Shown here in pieces: positions 6,502 to 12,353 of a DNA stretch of 15,336 nucleotides (its first letter is position 1; the number at the start of each line of letters is the position of its first letter). The notes below the pieces were generated by a model that saw only the letters and a program-made list of their open reading frames with translations, had not been told where the DNA came from and did not search any database. Position numbers and translations under genes: made by a program. This DNA is from Euzebyaceae bacterium (GTDB taxonomy: Bacteria; Actinomycetota; Nitriliruptoria; Euzebyales; Egibacteraceae), in assembly GCA_013698135.1 (NCBI GenBank), contig JACCVM010000106.1:1-15336 (forward strand), written 5' to 3'.

Positions 6502-7670
6502 GGCAGGCGCATATCGACGCCTTCTCCGGCGCCAGCGGTGACATGCTGCTTGGTGCCGTGGTCGACGCCGGGGCCCGGCTGGCCGCCATCGAGGACATGC
6601 TGGGCGGGCTGGCACTGGAAGGCTGGGGGTTGACCGCCGAGCCGGTGCAACGCGCCCAGCTCGCCGCCACTCGCGTGCGGGTCAGCGCCGCTGATGACGG
6701 CAGTGTGGTGCGCACCTGGGCCAACGTGCGGCAGCTGCTGATCGAAGCGGCGCTGCCGGAACCGGTTCGCGCCCGCGCGCTCGGCGCCTTCTTGCGGCTG
6801 GCCGAGGCCGAGGCACGGGTCCATCGCATGGCGGTGGAGCGGGTGCACTTCCACGAGGTCGGGGCGCTGGATGCGATCGTGGACGTCGTCGGCGTCTGTG
6901 CCGGCCTGCATCTGCTAGGCATCGAACGAGTCAGCTGTTCGACCGTCGCCATGGGCACCGGCATGACCCGCGGGCAGCACGGCTTGCTGCCGGTTCCCGC
7001 GCCCGCGGTGCTCGAGCTGCTGCGCGGCGCGCCCACCATGGCCACCGACACACCGGCCGAGCTGTGCACCCCGACGGGGGCGGCGCTGCTTGCCGAGTTC
7101 ACCGACGTCTGGGGACCGCAGCCGCCGATGGTGGTCGGGCGGGTCGGCTACGGCGCCGGCGAGCGCGACCTTCAGCGCCCCAACGTGCTGCGGATGGTCC
7201 TGGGGGAATCCATCGCCGGAAGCCCAACCGCCCTGTTGCTGACCACCACCGTGGACGATCTTCCCGGCGAGCTGGTGCCGCCGGTCCTGGACGCGTTGCG
7301 CTCGGCCGGGGCCGGGGACGCGTGGGCCCAGTCGGTGATCATGAAGAAGGGCCGTCCCGGCGTGGAGATCGCTTGCATCGCCGACCCTTCTCGCTCGGCA
7401 GCCCTGCGCGAGGTGCTGTTCCGCCAGACCACCACCCTCGGCGTACGCGGGCAGCTGGTCGACAAGTGGATCCTGGAGCGCAGCTGGCTGGAGGTCGACG
7501 TGGCGGGACAGCCGGTGCGCCTCAAGATCGGCCGTCTGGACGGCGAAGTGGTCAACGTCGCGCCCGAGTTCGACGACTGCGCGGCGGTGGCGGCGGCCAC
7601 TGGCCTGCCGCTCAAGGAGATCTACGCCAGGGCGCGTGCGTCCTGGCCGGGCGAGGACGACACGGGCTGA
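6498..7670 (+). CDS. larC: Nickel insertion protein LarC
   Basis: LarC is the CTP-dependent nickel insertase that completes the nickel-pincer cofactor. It acts in the cytoplasm after LarB and LarE. Conserved segments are AHIDAFSGASGDMLLGA at the N-terminus, VHFHEVGALDAIVDVVG around 115-130, GLLPVPAPAVLELL, ELCTPTGAALL, and GYGAGERDLQRPNVLR. The C-terminal domain includes TTTVDDLPGELVPPVLD and a KKGRPG segment. It is 390 residues in a single open frame, unlike the Lactobacillus plantarum gene, which needs a ribosomal frameshift between larC1 and larC2. The start ATG at 6498 overlaps the larB stop by four bases. The gene ends 20 bp from the convergent protein kinase gene. Confidence 0.96.
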   Translation: MRQAHIDAFSGASGDMLLGAVVDAGARLAAIEDMLGGLALEGWGLTAEPVQRAQLAATRVRVSAADDGSVVRTWANVRQLLIEAALPEPVRARALGAFLRLAEAEARVHRMAVERVHFHEVGALDAIVDVVGVCAGLHLLGIERVSCSTVAMGTGMTRGQHGLLPVPAPAVLELLRGAPTMATDTPAELCTPTGAALLAEFTDVWGPQPPMVVGRVGYGAGERDLQRPNVLRMVLGESIAGSPTALLLTTTVDDLPGELVPPVLDALRSAGAGDAWAQSVIMKKGRPGVEIACIADPSRSAALREVLFRQTTTLGVRGQLVDKWILERSWLEVDVAGQPVRLKIGRLDGEVVNVAPEFDDCAAVAAATGLPLKEIYARARASWPGEDDTG

Positions 7671-7689
7671 GCGACTCCAGCTCGAGTCC

Positions 7690-8577
7690 TCAGATGCGTG
7701 GGCGCAGCCGGCTGAGCACCGGGCGCTTCGGAATGGCGGCGACGAAGGGTTCAAGCCCCGAGGCCAGCTGGTTGGGTGTCGGGCGCTGCGTCGGATCGAT
7801 GCGCAAGCACGACCAGACGAGCTCTTCCAGCGCCGCGGGGACTCGCCGGCCCATGGTGGGCAGCTCGGCCAGCCGGCGCTCGTAGCGCTCGACACCCGCG
7901 TCCTCGTCCTCGTCACTGGACGGGAACGGCTTGATGCCGGTCAGCGCGTTGTACAGCGTCGCGCCCAGCCCCCACACGTCCGCGGGGGGCCCGACCGGAC
8001 CCAGGTCGCGCGGCACCCACTGCTCGGGGGCCATGTACGCGTCGGTCCCCACGCGGTAGCGCAGCCGGGCGGTCTCCTCCAGGGTGCGCGCGATGCTGAG
8101 GTCGATCAGCCGCGGGGGGCCACCCATGATGATGTTGCGTGGCTTGATGTCCAGGTGCACCACGCCCTCGACGGTCATGTAGTGCATCGCCGCGCAGATC
8201 TGCGTCGCCAGCGGAACGAGTTGCTCCAGCGGCAGCGGCCCGTACAGGCGGACCAGCGTCGACAGCGCCGGCCCGTCGAGGTGCTCGAGGGCCACATGCG
8301 GTAGTGGCGCGTCCAGTGCCTCGTCAAGGCTGCGGACGATGACGGGATGTCGCAGCCTGTTCAGCATCGCGGCCTCAGCGGCCAGGCCTTCGTGGGCGCC
8401 TCGGTCGTCGAGGCGGTCGGGCCGCAGGACCTTGGCGACGACATGGCAGCCGAGGCGGTCGTCGCGGGCCACGTAGGTCTCGTAGCGCTCGCCTCGGCCC
8501 AATAGCTTGACGGCGTGGCGGCCCGGGGCGATCTCGCTGCCTTCGGTCAGGGCCCAGCGATCGATGGTGGTGGTCAT
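7690..8577 (-). CDS. Serine/threonine protein kinase with altered HRD and DFG motifs
   Basis: This is a soluble protein-kinase-fold protein, 295 residues. A glycine-rich loop LGRGERYETYVA covers residues 26-37, and the ATP-anchoring Lys is K49 (VVAKVLR). The catalytic loop is HLDIKPRNI (141-149), keeping catalytic Asp143, Lys145 and Asn148 but with Leu where HRD kinases have Arg. The DFG position is DLS (159-161), keeping the magnesium-binding Asp. APE is at 183-185 and DVWGLG at 200-205. An acidic stretch (SSDEDEDAG, about 220-228) precedes the C-terminal helices, and the tail is basic. There is no transmembrane segment and no PASTA domain, unlike PknB. The ATG at 8577 has GGGAG about nine bases upstream. 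It is probably active, since the core catalytic residues remain. It follows the SR-repeat protein gene on the same strand. Confidence 0.92.
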   Translation of the reverse strand: MTTTIDRWALTEGSEIAPGRHAVKLLGRGERYETYVARDDRLGCHVVAKVLRPDRLDDRGAHEGLAAEAAMLNRLRHPVIVRSLDEALDAPLPHVALEHLDGPALSTLVRLYGPLPLEQLVPLATQICAAMHYMTVEGVVHLDIKPRNIIMGGPPRLIDLSIARTLEETARLRYRVGTDAYMAPEQWVPRDLGPVGPPADVWGLGATLYNALTGIKPFPSSDEDEDAGVERYERRLAELPTMGRRVPAALEELVWSCLRIDPTQRPTPNQLASGLEPFVAAIPKRPVLSRLRPRI

Positions 8578-8628
8578 GAGGTCTGGCTCCCGCGTGTGGA
8601 CGTTCCGGATGAATGGTGACCGCCCTGC

Positions 8629-8656
8629 GCCCGTCACCGCGGCGAGGGTGACGGGC
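8629..8656 (-). terminator. Perfect 10-bp stem hairpin after the SR-repeat gene
   Basis: GCCCGTCACC and GGTGACGGGC are exact reverse complements separated by an eight-base loop. The hairpin starts about 17 bases beyond the SR-repeat gene stop, in the gap before the kinase gene on the same strand. No T-run follows in either direction, so it may be a GC-type terminator, a partial attenuator or an mRNA-stabilising element. Confidence 0.5.
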
Positions 8657-8672
8657 GAGGGCGTGGGACGAA

Positions 8673-9101
8673 CTAGTTGGTGCGGTCGCGGGAACGGTCA
8701 CGCGAACGCGAACGGTCACGCGAGTTGTGGTCGCCCGTGCGGTCGCGGGAACCGTCCTTTGAGCGAGACCGGTCGTTGGTCATGTAGCCATCGCCGGTGC
8801 GGTCCCTGGAACGGTCGCGCGAACGCGAGCGGTCGTTGGTGGTCCGGTCACGGGAACGGTCGTTTGAGTTGGACCGCTCGGTGCCCGACCGGCTGTTGGA
8901 CCTGGAACGCGATGTCCGGCTCTTGGAGTCGTCATCGTCATCGTCGTCGGTCGCGGCGACCAGCACCGTCTCGTCGTCCTCGCGCAGCTTGGCGAACTCG
9001 TCCTGGGCGGTTGCGGCGCCGGGGTTACTGAAGAATGTCAACCCCGTGACCGCCACCAGTCCAGTGAGTGCCAGGATTGCCCCTCTGAGAATGGAATCCA
9101 T
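8673..9101 (-). CDS. Secreted Arg-Ser/Asp-Arg tandem-repeat protein
   Basis: No known family is recognised. The 142-residue protein starts with a signal peptide: basic MDSILR, a hydrophobic core to about residue 24, and a likely cleavage after ATA at 32. The mature part begins QDEFAKLREDDETVLVAA, then a run of seven Asp (52-58), then a region made almost only of Arg, Ser, Asp, Asn, Thr and Gly. Units of about 15-20 residues built on NDRSRSRDRSRDRTGD recur at about 89-108, 109-127 and 128-142, with a degenerate unit before them. The repeats are also visible in the DNA. The ATG at 9101 has AAGGAG seven bases upstream. It should be disordered, extracellular and strongly charged. It lies upstream of the kinase on the same strand and divergent from a sensor histidine kinase. 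Confidence 0.8.
   Translation of the reverse strand: MDSILRGAILALTGLVAVTGLTFFSNPGAATAQDEFAKLREDDETVLVAATDDDDDDDSKSRTSRSRSNSRSGTERSNSNDRSRDRTTNDRSRSRDRSRDRTGDGYMTNDRSRSKDGSRDRTGDHNSRDRSRSRDRSRDRTN
8680..8900. repeat. Degenerate tandem repeat inside the SR-repeat gene
   Basis: The unit begins on the plus strand with TGCGGTCGCGGGAACGGTC or a close variant. Copies begin near 8681, 8739 and 8798, with a more diverged fourth near 8845. The spacing of roughly 50-60 bp matches the protein repeat of about 19 residues. Copy boundaries were set by eye. Confidence 0.65.
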
Positions 9102-9198
9102 CGTTGCTCTCCTTGGTGTTCCTACGGCCGACCGGCTCCCCCGGTCTGCTCGACATATCCACTGTGAGACCGCGGGGTGGGATCACCATGAGAGCCGT

Positions 9199-9231
9199 GT
9201 GAGGAAGCGCTCACGAAGGATGCCTTCGTGA
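9199..9231. promoter_or_regulatory. Two overlapping inverted repeats upstream of the histidine kinase
   Basis: GTGAG (9199-9203) pairs with CTCAC (9210-9214). Overlapping it, TCACGAAGG (9211-9219) is an exact reverse complement of CCTTCGTGA (9223-9231) with a three-base spacer. The second palindrome covers the place where a -35 element would lie for the TACCCT -10 at 9244. This suggests a regulator binding site between the divergent histidine kinase and SR-repeat genes. The regulator is unknown. Confidence 0.5.
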
Positions 9232-9243
9232 ACGACGATCACC

Positions 9244-9249
9244 TACCCT
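9244..9249 (+). promoter_or_regulatory. Probable -10 element for a leaderless histidine-kinase transcript
   Basis: TACCCT is followed by seven bases and the GTG at 9257. No Shine-Dalgarno sequence is present in front of the GTG. The arrangement matches the serS case. A -35 consensus is absent and is replaced by the palindrome at 9211-9231, which could mean activator dependence. Confidence 0.45.
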
Positions 9250-9256
9250 GACACGG

Positions 9257-10729
9257 GTGGAGCATGAAAAGCAGCGACGCTTCCGGGACCTGCTGCGCAG
9301 CATGCGGGTGCGCATCCTGGCGGCCATCATCGGACTGCTGTTCGTGTCCTCGATCGTGTCCGTCGCGCTGTCGCGCGGGCTGCTGTTCGAAAGCCTCGAT
9401 GACGAGATCCGCGATAACCTCATGCGCGAGGAAGAGGAATTCCGGCGGCTCGCGGGCGGCACCGACCCCCGCACCGGTGAGCCGTTCGGCACCGACGTGC
9501 GCGCCATCTTCGACGTCTACTTCGATCGCGAGGTGCCCGACGAGGGCGAGACGCTGCTGGCGTTCATCGACGGTGAGCTCTATGACTCGGCGCAAGCCCA
9601 GGACGCCACCGGCGCCGAGGATCTCGACACCGCCATCGAGCGCTGGCTGGCGCTGACCCGGCCGCAGTCGGGCAGCATCGACGCCGAGGAAGGCCAGATC
9701 CGCTACATCGCGCTGCCACTGCCCGAAGGCGAGCCGCCCGGGCTGTTCGTGGTGGCCAACTTCCCCGCCTACGAGCGCGGCGAGATCGACGACGCCCTGC
9801 GCACGCAGACGATCACCCAGCTACTCGCCCTGATCCTGGCCTCGCTGCTCGGACTAGCGCTGGCGGGGCGGGTGCTGCGGCCGCTGCAGTCCCTGGCGCA
9901 GACGGCGCGCGGCATCTCCGACAGCGACCTGACGCAGCGCATCCCGGTGGCGGGCCGTGACGAGGCCTCGCAGATCGCCCGGACCTTCAACGACATGCTG
10001 GCCCGCCTGGAGCAGGCCTTTACCACGCAACGCCGCTTCCTCGACGACGCCGGCCACGAGCTGCGCGTACCCCTGACCGTCATCCGCGGGCACGTGGAGC
10101 TGCTGGAGCTGGACACCGACCCCGCCGAGCGCCGCGCCACGATCGCGATCGTGACCGACGAGATCGACCGCATGGACCGCATCGTCAACGACCTGCTGCT
10201 GCTAGCCCGCGCCGAGCAACCCGACTTCGTGCGGGCCGCAGCCCTGGACCTGCGCGAGCTGACGATCGGCATTCACCGCAAGGCCACGGCCCTCGGCGAC
10301 CGCGACTGGCGGCTGGCTGCCCCCGCCGCCGCCACGATCGTGGCCGATGGGCAGTTGCTGACCCAGGCGCTGGTGCAGCTGGCCTCCAACGCCTGCCAGC
10401 ACACTTCGCGGGGGGCCACCATCTGGATCGGCGCCAAGGCCGACGGGGCCTCCGCTCGCCTGTGGGTTCGCGACGACGGGGACGGCGTGCCGGCCGAGCA
10501 AGCCGAGCGCATCTTCCAGCGGTTCACGCGCGGCACCGCGCGTGGACATGGGTCCGGGGCGGGGTTGGGTCTGTCCATCGTGCGCGCGATCGCCGAGGCA
10601 CACGGCGGCAGCGCCCGGTTGGTGCCCCATGCCGGCCGAGGTGCCTGGTTCGAAATCGTTCTGCCTGCCCGCCCGTCCAGCGGGGAGGTCGTCGACCGAG
10701 GGCCACTGGCCCACACCGCGCGCACCTGA
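9257..10729 (+). CDS. Membrane sensor histidine kinase
   Basis: This is a transmembrane sensor kinase that autophosphorylates on His and should pass the phosphate to a response regulator. A short basic cytoplasmic N-terminus is followed by TM1 (about 18-38) and an extracellular acidic sensor region (about 39-180) with no recognised domain. TM2 (about 186-208) leads to a HAMP domain with RPLQSLAQTARGI. The HisKA H-box is GHELRVPLTVIRGH with phospho-accepting H267. The ATPase domain has the N-box QLASNACQHT (N378), the G1 box DDGDG (406-410) and the G2 box GSGAGLGLS near 435. Length is 490 residues. The H-box has RVP where SPL or TPL is usual. The GTG at 9257 gives the cytoplasmic leader; an ATG at 9302 would begin just before TM1. 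No response regulator gene is adjacent on either side. Confidence 0.94.
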   Translation: MEHEKQRRFRDLLRSMRVRILAAIIGLLFVSSIVSVALSRGLLFESLDDEIRDNLMREEEEFRRLAGGTDPRTGEPFGTDVRAIFDVYFDREVPDEGETLLAFIDGELYDSAQAQDATGAEDLDTAIERWLALTRPQSGSIDAEEGQIRYIALPLPEGEPPGLFVVANFPAYERGEIDDALRTQTITQLLALILASLLGLALAGRVLRPLQSLAQTARGISDSDLTQRIPVAGRDEASQIARTFNDMLARLEQAFTTQRRFLDDAGHELRVPLTVIRGHVELLELDTDPAERRATIAIVTDEIDRMDRIVNDLLLLARAEQPDFVRAAALDLRELTIGIHRKATALGDRDWRLAAPAAATIVADGQLLTQALVQLASNACQHTSRGATIWIGAKADGASARLWVRDDGDGVPAEQAERIFQRFTRGTARGHGSGAGLGLSIVRAIAEAHGGSARLVPHAGRGAWFEIVLPARPSSGEVVDRGPLAHTART

Positions 10730-10782
10730 GCACGGCCGCGGTGCCTCCCAAGCGCTGTCCCTGACCTCGCTGCGCCATCCAC

Positions 10783-10802
10783 CCCTCACCGCGAGGTGGG
10801 GG
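10783..10802. terminator. Possible terminator hairpin between convergent genes
   Basis: CCCTCACC and GGTGGGGG form an eight-pair stem (one G-T pair) around a GCGA tetraloop, about 54 bases past the histidine kinase stop and overlapping the last codons of the convergent ArsR gene. No T-run follows. It could end transcription from the kinase side. Confidence 0.35.
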
Positions 10803-11124
10803 TGTGCTCCTGCGCCAGCCGGCGTTGGAGTCGAGCCAGACGCACGTCCCAGCGGGCCCCGATCTGCGCGACCCACTCGACGGCGTCGTGCAAGGGCTCC
10901 GGCGTGAGGCGGTAGCGGCGCTCGCGCCCCTCGCGGACCACAGACACCAGGCCCGCCGCCGTCAGCGCGGCGAGGTGCTTGCCCACCGCCTGGCGAGAGA
11001 TGGGCAGCCCTGCGGCAAGGGTGGTCGCAGTCAGGGCCCCCTCGTCGGACAGCCGCCGCAGCACCGCTCGCCGCGTGGCGTCAGCCAGTGCGAAGAAGAC
11101 CGCATCCGCGGGCTGCTCGGCCAC
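10786..11124 (-). CDS. ArsR-family winged-helix repressor
   Basis: This is a small cytoplasmic DNA-binding repressor of 112 residues. The winged helix-turn-helix covers about residues 8-75: FFALADATRRAVLRRL, then LTATTLAAGLPISRQAVGKHLAAL with the recognition helix, then wing REGRERRYRL. There are no Cys residues, so it lacks classical ArsR/SmtB metal sites. The C-terminal helix WVAQIGARWDVRLARLQRRL is typical of ArsR proteins encoded beside SRPBCC genes. The start is GTG at 11124, four bases after the SRPBCC stop on the same strand, so the two form one transcript. The order SRPBCC then regulator is the reverse of the common one. The GCAACC-type palindromes upstream of the pair are its likely operators. 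Confidence 0.9.
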   Translation of the reverse strand: MAEQPADAVFFALADATRRAVLRRLSDEGALTATTLAAGLPISRQAVGKHLAALTAAGLVSVVREGRERRYRLTPEPLHDAVEWVAQIGARWDVRLARLQRRLAQEHTPTSR

Positions 11125-11128
11125 CTCG

Positions 11129-11509
11129 TCAGGCCCGTGCGGCCAGCGCCAAGGGGCCGGTCGGCGGCAGGGAGGGGGCGGCTGGAGCCTCGACCACGAC
11201 CACCCGCGTCATGGTCGCCGCCTCCTCGTCGTCGCCGGTCTCGGCCAGCAGCTCCAAGTCGACGCGGGTCGCCGGACCTACGCTGTCGGCGTCCACCGGC
11301 CACCAGCGAAAGGTCAGGCGGCGCTGGATCTCGACCCGCTCGGTGATGACGTGACGCAGCTGGCCGTCCTCTCGCACCCAGCCCTCGCCGCCGGGGTGTA
11401 AGTCGATGCGTCCTTCGTCGGCCAGCCACCGGGCCACGTCCCCGGTGACCATGTCCCAGGTGGCCGCGGGCTCGGCAGGCACTCGCACCTGCCGGGTCAC
11501 GACATTCAT
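11129..11509 (-). CDS. SRPBCC / AHSA1-like domain protein
   Basis: This is a small START-like (SRPBCC, Hsp90-activator-homolog type) protein that binds a hydrophobic ligand in a helix-grip cavity; its ligand and role are unknown. The 126 residues begin VTRQVRVPAEPAATWDMVTG, then have WLADEGRIDLHPGGEGWVRE and ITERVEIQRRLTFRWWPVD, the strand pattern and Trp pair usual for AHSA1 proteins. The final strand and helix are short, and the C-terminus is rich in Ala and Pro, so the last helix is weak compared with full family members. The ATG at 11509 has AAGGAG seven bases upstream. It is the first gene of a pair with the ArsR regulator and is divergent from the clpP gene. Confidence 0.85.
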   Translation of the reverse strand: MNVVTRQVRVPAEPAATWDMVTGDVARWLADEGRIDLHPGGEGWVREDGQLRHVITERVEIQRRLTFRWWPVDADSVGPATRVDLELLAETGDDEEAATMTRVVVVEAPAAPSLPPTGPLALAARA

Positions 11510-11523
11510 CGCGATCTCCTTCT

Positions 11524-11539
11524 GCAACCCTGAGGTTGC
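11524..11539. promoter_or_regulatory. Perfect GCAACC-N4-GGTTGC palindrome (probable ArsR operator 1)
   Basis: GCAACC and GGTTGC are exact reverse complements with a four-base spacer, 15 bases upstream of the SRPBCC ATG. The right arm supplies TTGC of the -35 hexamer for the divergent clpP gene. ArsR-type winged-helix dimers bind palindromes of this size, and the nearest regulator is the ArsR gene two positions downstream. The assignment is inference. Confidence 0.6.
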
Positions 11540-11564
11540 GTAACAGCCGATCGGCGCGTACTGT
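11536..11564 (+). promoter_or_regulatory. Promoter of the clpP-type gene
   Basis: TTGCGT (11536-11541) and TACTGT (11559-11564) are separated by exactly 17 bp, a good housekeeping sigma-factor promoter for an actinobacterium. The expected transcription start near 11571 lies inside the second palindrome. The first palindrome overlaps the -35. Confidence 0.6.
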
Positions 11565-11568
11565 AGCC

Positions 11569-11584
11569 GCAACCATAGCGTTGC
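11569..11584. promoter_or_regulatory. GCAACC-N4-CGTTGC palindrome (probable ArsR operator 2)
   Basis: This has the same layout and 16-bp length as operator 1 with a single mismatch in the right arm. The two centres are 45 bp apart. The site overlaps the predicted clpP transcription start, so a bound repressor would block it. Confidence 0.5.
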
Positions 11585-11599
11585 ACTGGAGGTTGTCGG

Positions 11600-12217
11600 A
11601 TGTCCTACCTGGTGCCCACGGTCATCGAGCAGACGCACCGCGGCGAGCGGGCGGCCGACATCTACTCGCGACTGCTCGCCTCCCGCATCATCGTGCTGGG
11701 CGTGCCGATCGAGCACGACGTCGCCAACGTGATCGTCGCCCAGCTGCTGCACCTCGAGGCCGAGGATCCCGACAAGGACGTGCAGCTGTATCTCAACAGC
11801 CCCGGCGGCGACATGGTGGCGATGTTCGCCATCCACGACACGATGCAGCAGATCCGCCCGGCCGTGGCCACCACCTGCATGGGCCAGGCCGCATCGGCGG
11901 CGGCCATCCTACTGGCGGCGGGGGCGCCCGGTAAGCGGCGCGCGTTGCCCAACGCCCGCGTGCTGCTGCACCAACCCCACGGCGGCGCGCAGGGGCAGTC
12001 ATCGGACCTGGAGATTGCCGTGCGCGAGATGGTCGAGATGCGCCGGCGCATGGTCGAGATCCTCGAGCAGCGCACCGGACAGCCGCGGGAGCGCCTGGAG
12101 CACGACCTGGATCGCGACTTCATCCTGCGCGGGCAGGACGCGGTGGCCTACGGGGTCGTCGACGAGATTCTGGACCGCCAGCAGCCACCTGCCGCGCCTG
12201 ACCTTGCCGAAGTCTGA
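11600..12217 (+). CDS. clpP: ClpP-family serine peptidase, stand-alone
   Basis: This is the proteolytic subunit of a Clp-type protease, which forms heptameric rings that work with an AAA+ unfoldase such as ClpX or ClpC in the cytoplasm. The fold starts with RAADIYSRLLASRIIVLG and YLNSPGGDM. The catalytic triad is Ser99 in MGQAAS, His124 in VLLHQPHGG and Asp173 in DRDF. Length is 205 residues. Compared with typical ClpP, MGQAASAAA replaces MGQAASMGA and RDFILRGQDA replaces the usual RDxFMSAEEA. The ATG at 11600 has GGAGG seven bases upstream. It is not next to a second clpP, clpX or tig, unlike the main actinobacterial clpP1P2 operon. It is probably an accessory paralogue. It is divergent from the SRPBCC-ArsR pair with shared operators. 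Confidence 0.93.
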   Translation: MSYLVPTVIEQTHRGERAADIYSRLLASRIIVLGVPIEHDVANVIVAQLLHLEAEDPDKDVQLYLNSPGGDMVAMFAIHDTMQQIRPAVATTCMGQAASAAAILLAAGAPGKRRALPNARVLLHQPHGGAQGQSSDLEIAVREMVEMRRRMVEILEQRTGQPRERLEHDLDRDFILRGQDAVAYGVVDEILDRQQPPAAPDLAEV

Positions 12218-12241
12218 GGCCGATCGCCGGGCCAGCAAGCG

Positions 12242-12352
12242 TGTGCAACCACCGCCGCCTCGGACCGCAACGACTACCGCGCCTCGTTCTGCAACTACGG
12301 CTCCTGCGTCGACGGCCACGCCCCGGGCGCGGCGATCAAGTCGGTCTGGGTG
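12242..12352 (+). pseudogene. Remnant of a subtilisin-like (S8) serine protease
   Basis: The gap between clpP and proS carries 37 codons in one plus-strand frame reading CATTAASDRNDYRASF followed by CNYGSCVDGHAPGAAIKSVW. This is the segment of secreted S8 proteases (aqualysin and proteinase K type) usually written ATTSSDARASYSNYGSCVDIFAPG, which lies between the oxyanion-hole Asn and the catalytic Ser. No start codon with a ribosome binding site, no Asp/His part and no GTSMA serine motif are present. Homology stops at the proS stop codon. It is therefore a fragment left by deletion, not a working gene. The match is specific, especially NYGSCVD plus APG. Confidence 0.8.
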
Positions 12353-12353
12353 C

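Noticed and set aside
7673..7688. GACTC/GAGTC hairpin between larC and the kinase gene as a terminator
   Set aside because: The stem has only five pairs, there is no T-run, and such short stems are common by chance at this GC content.
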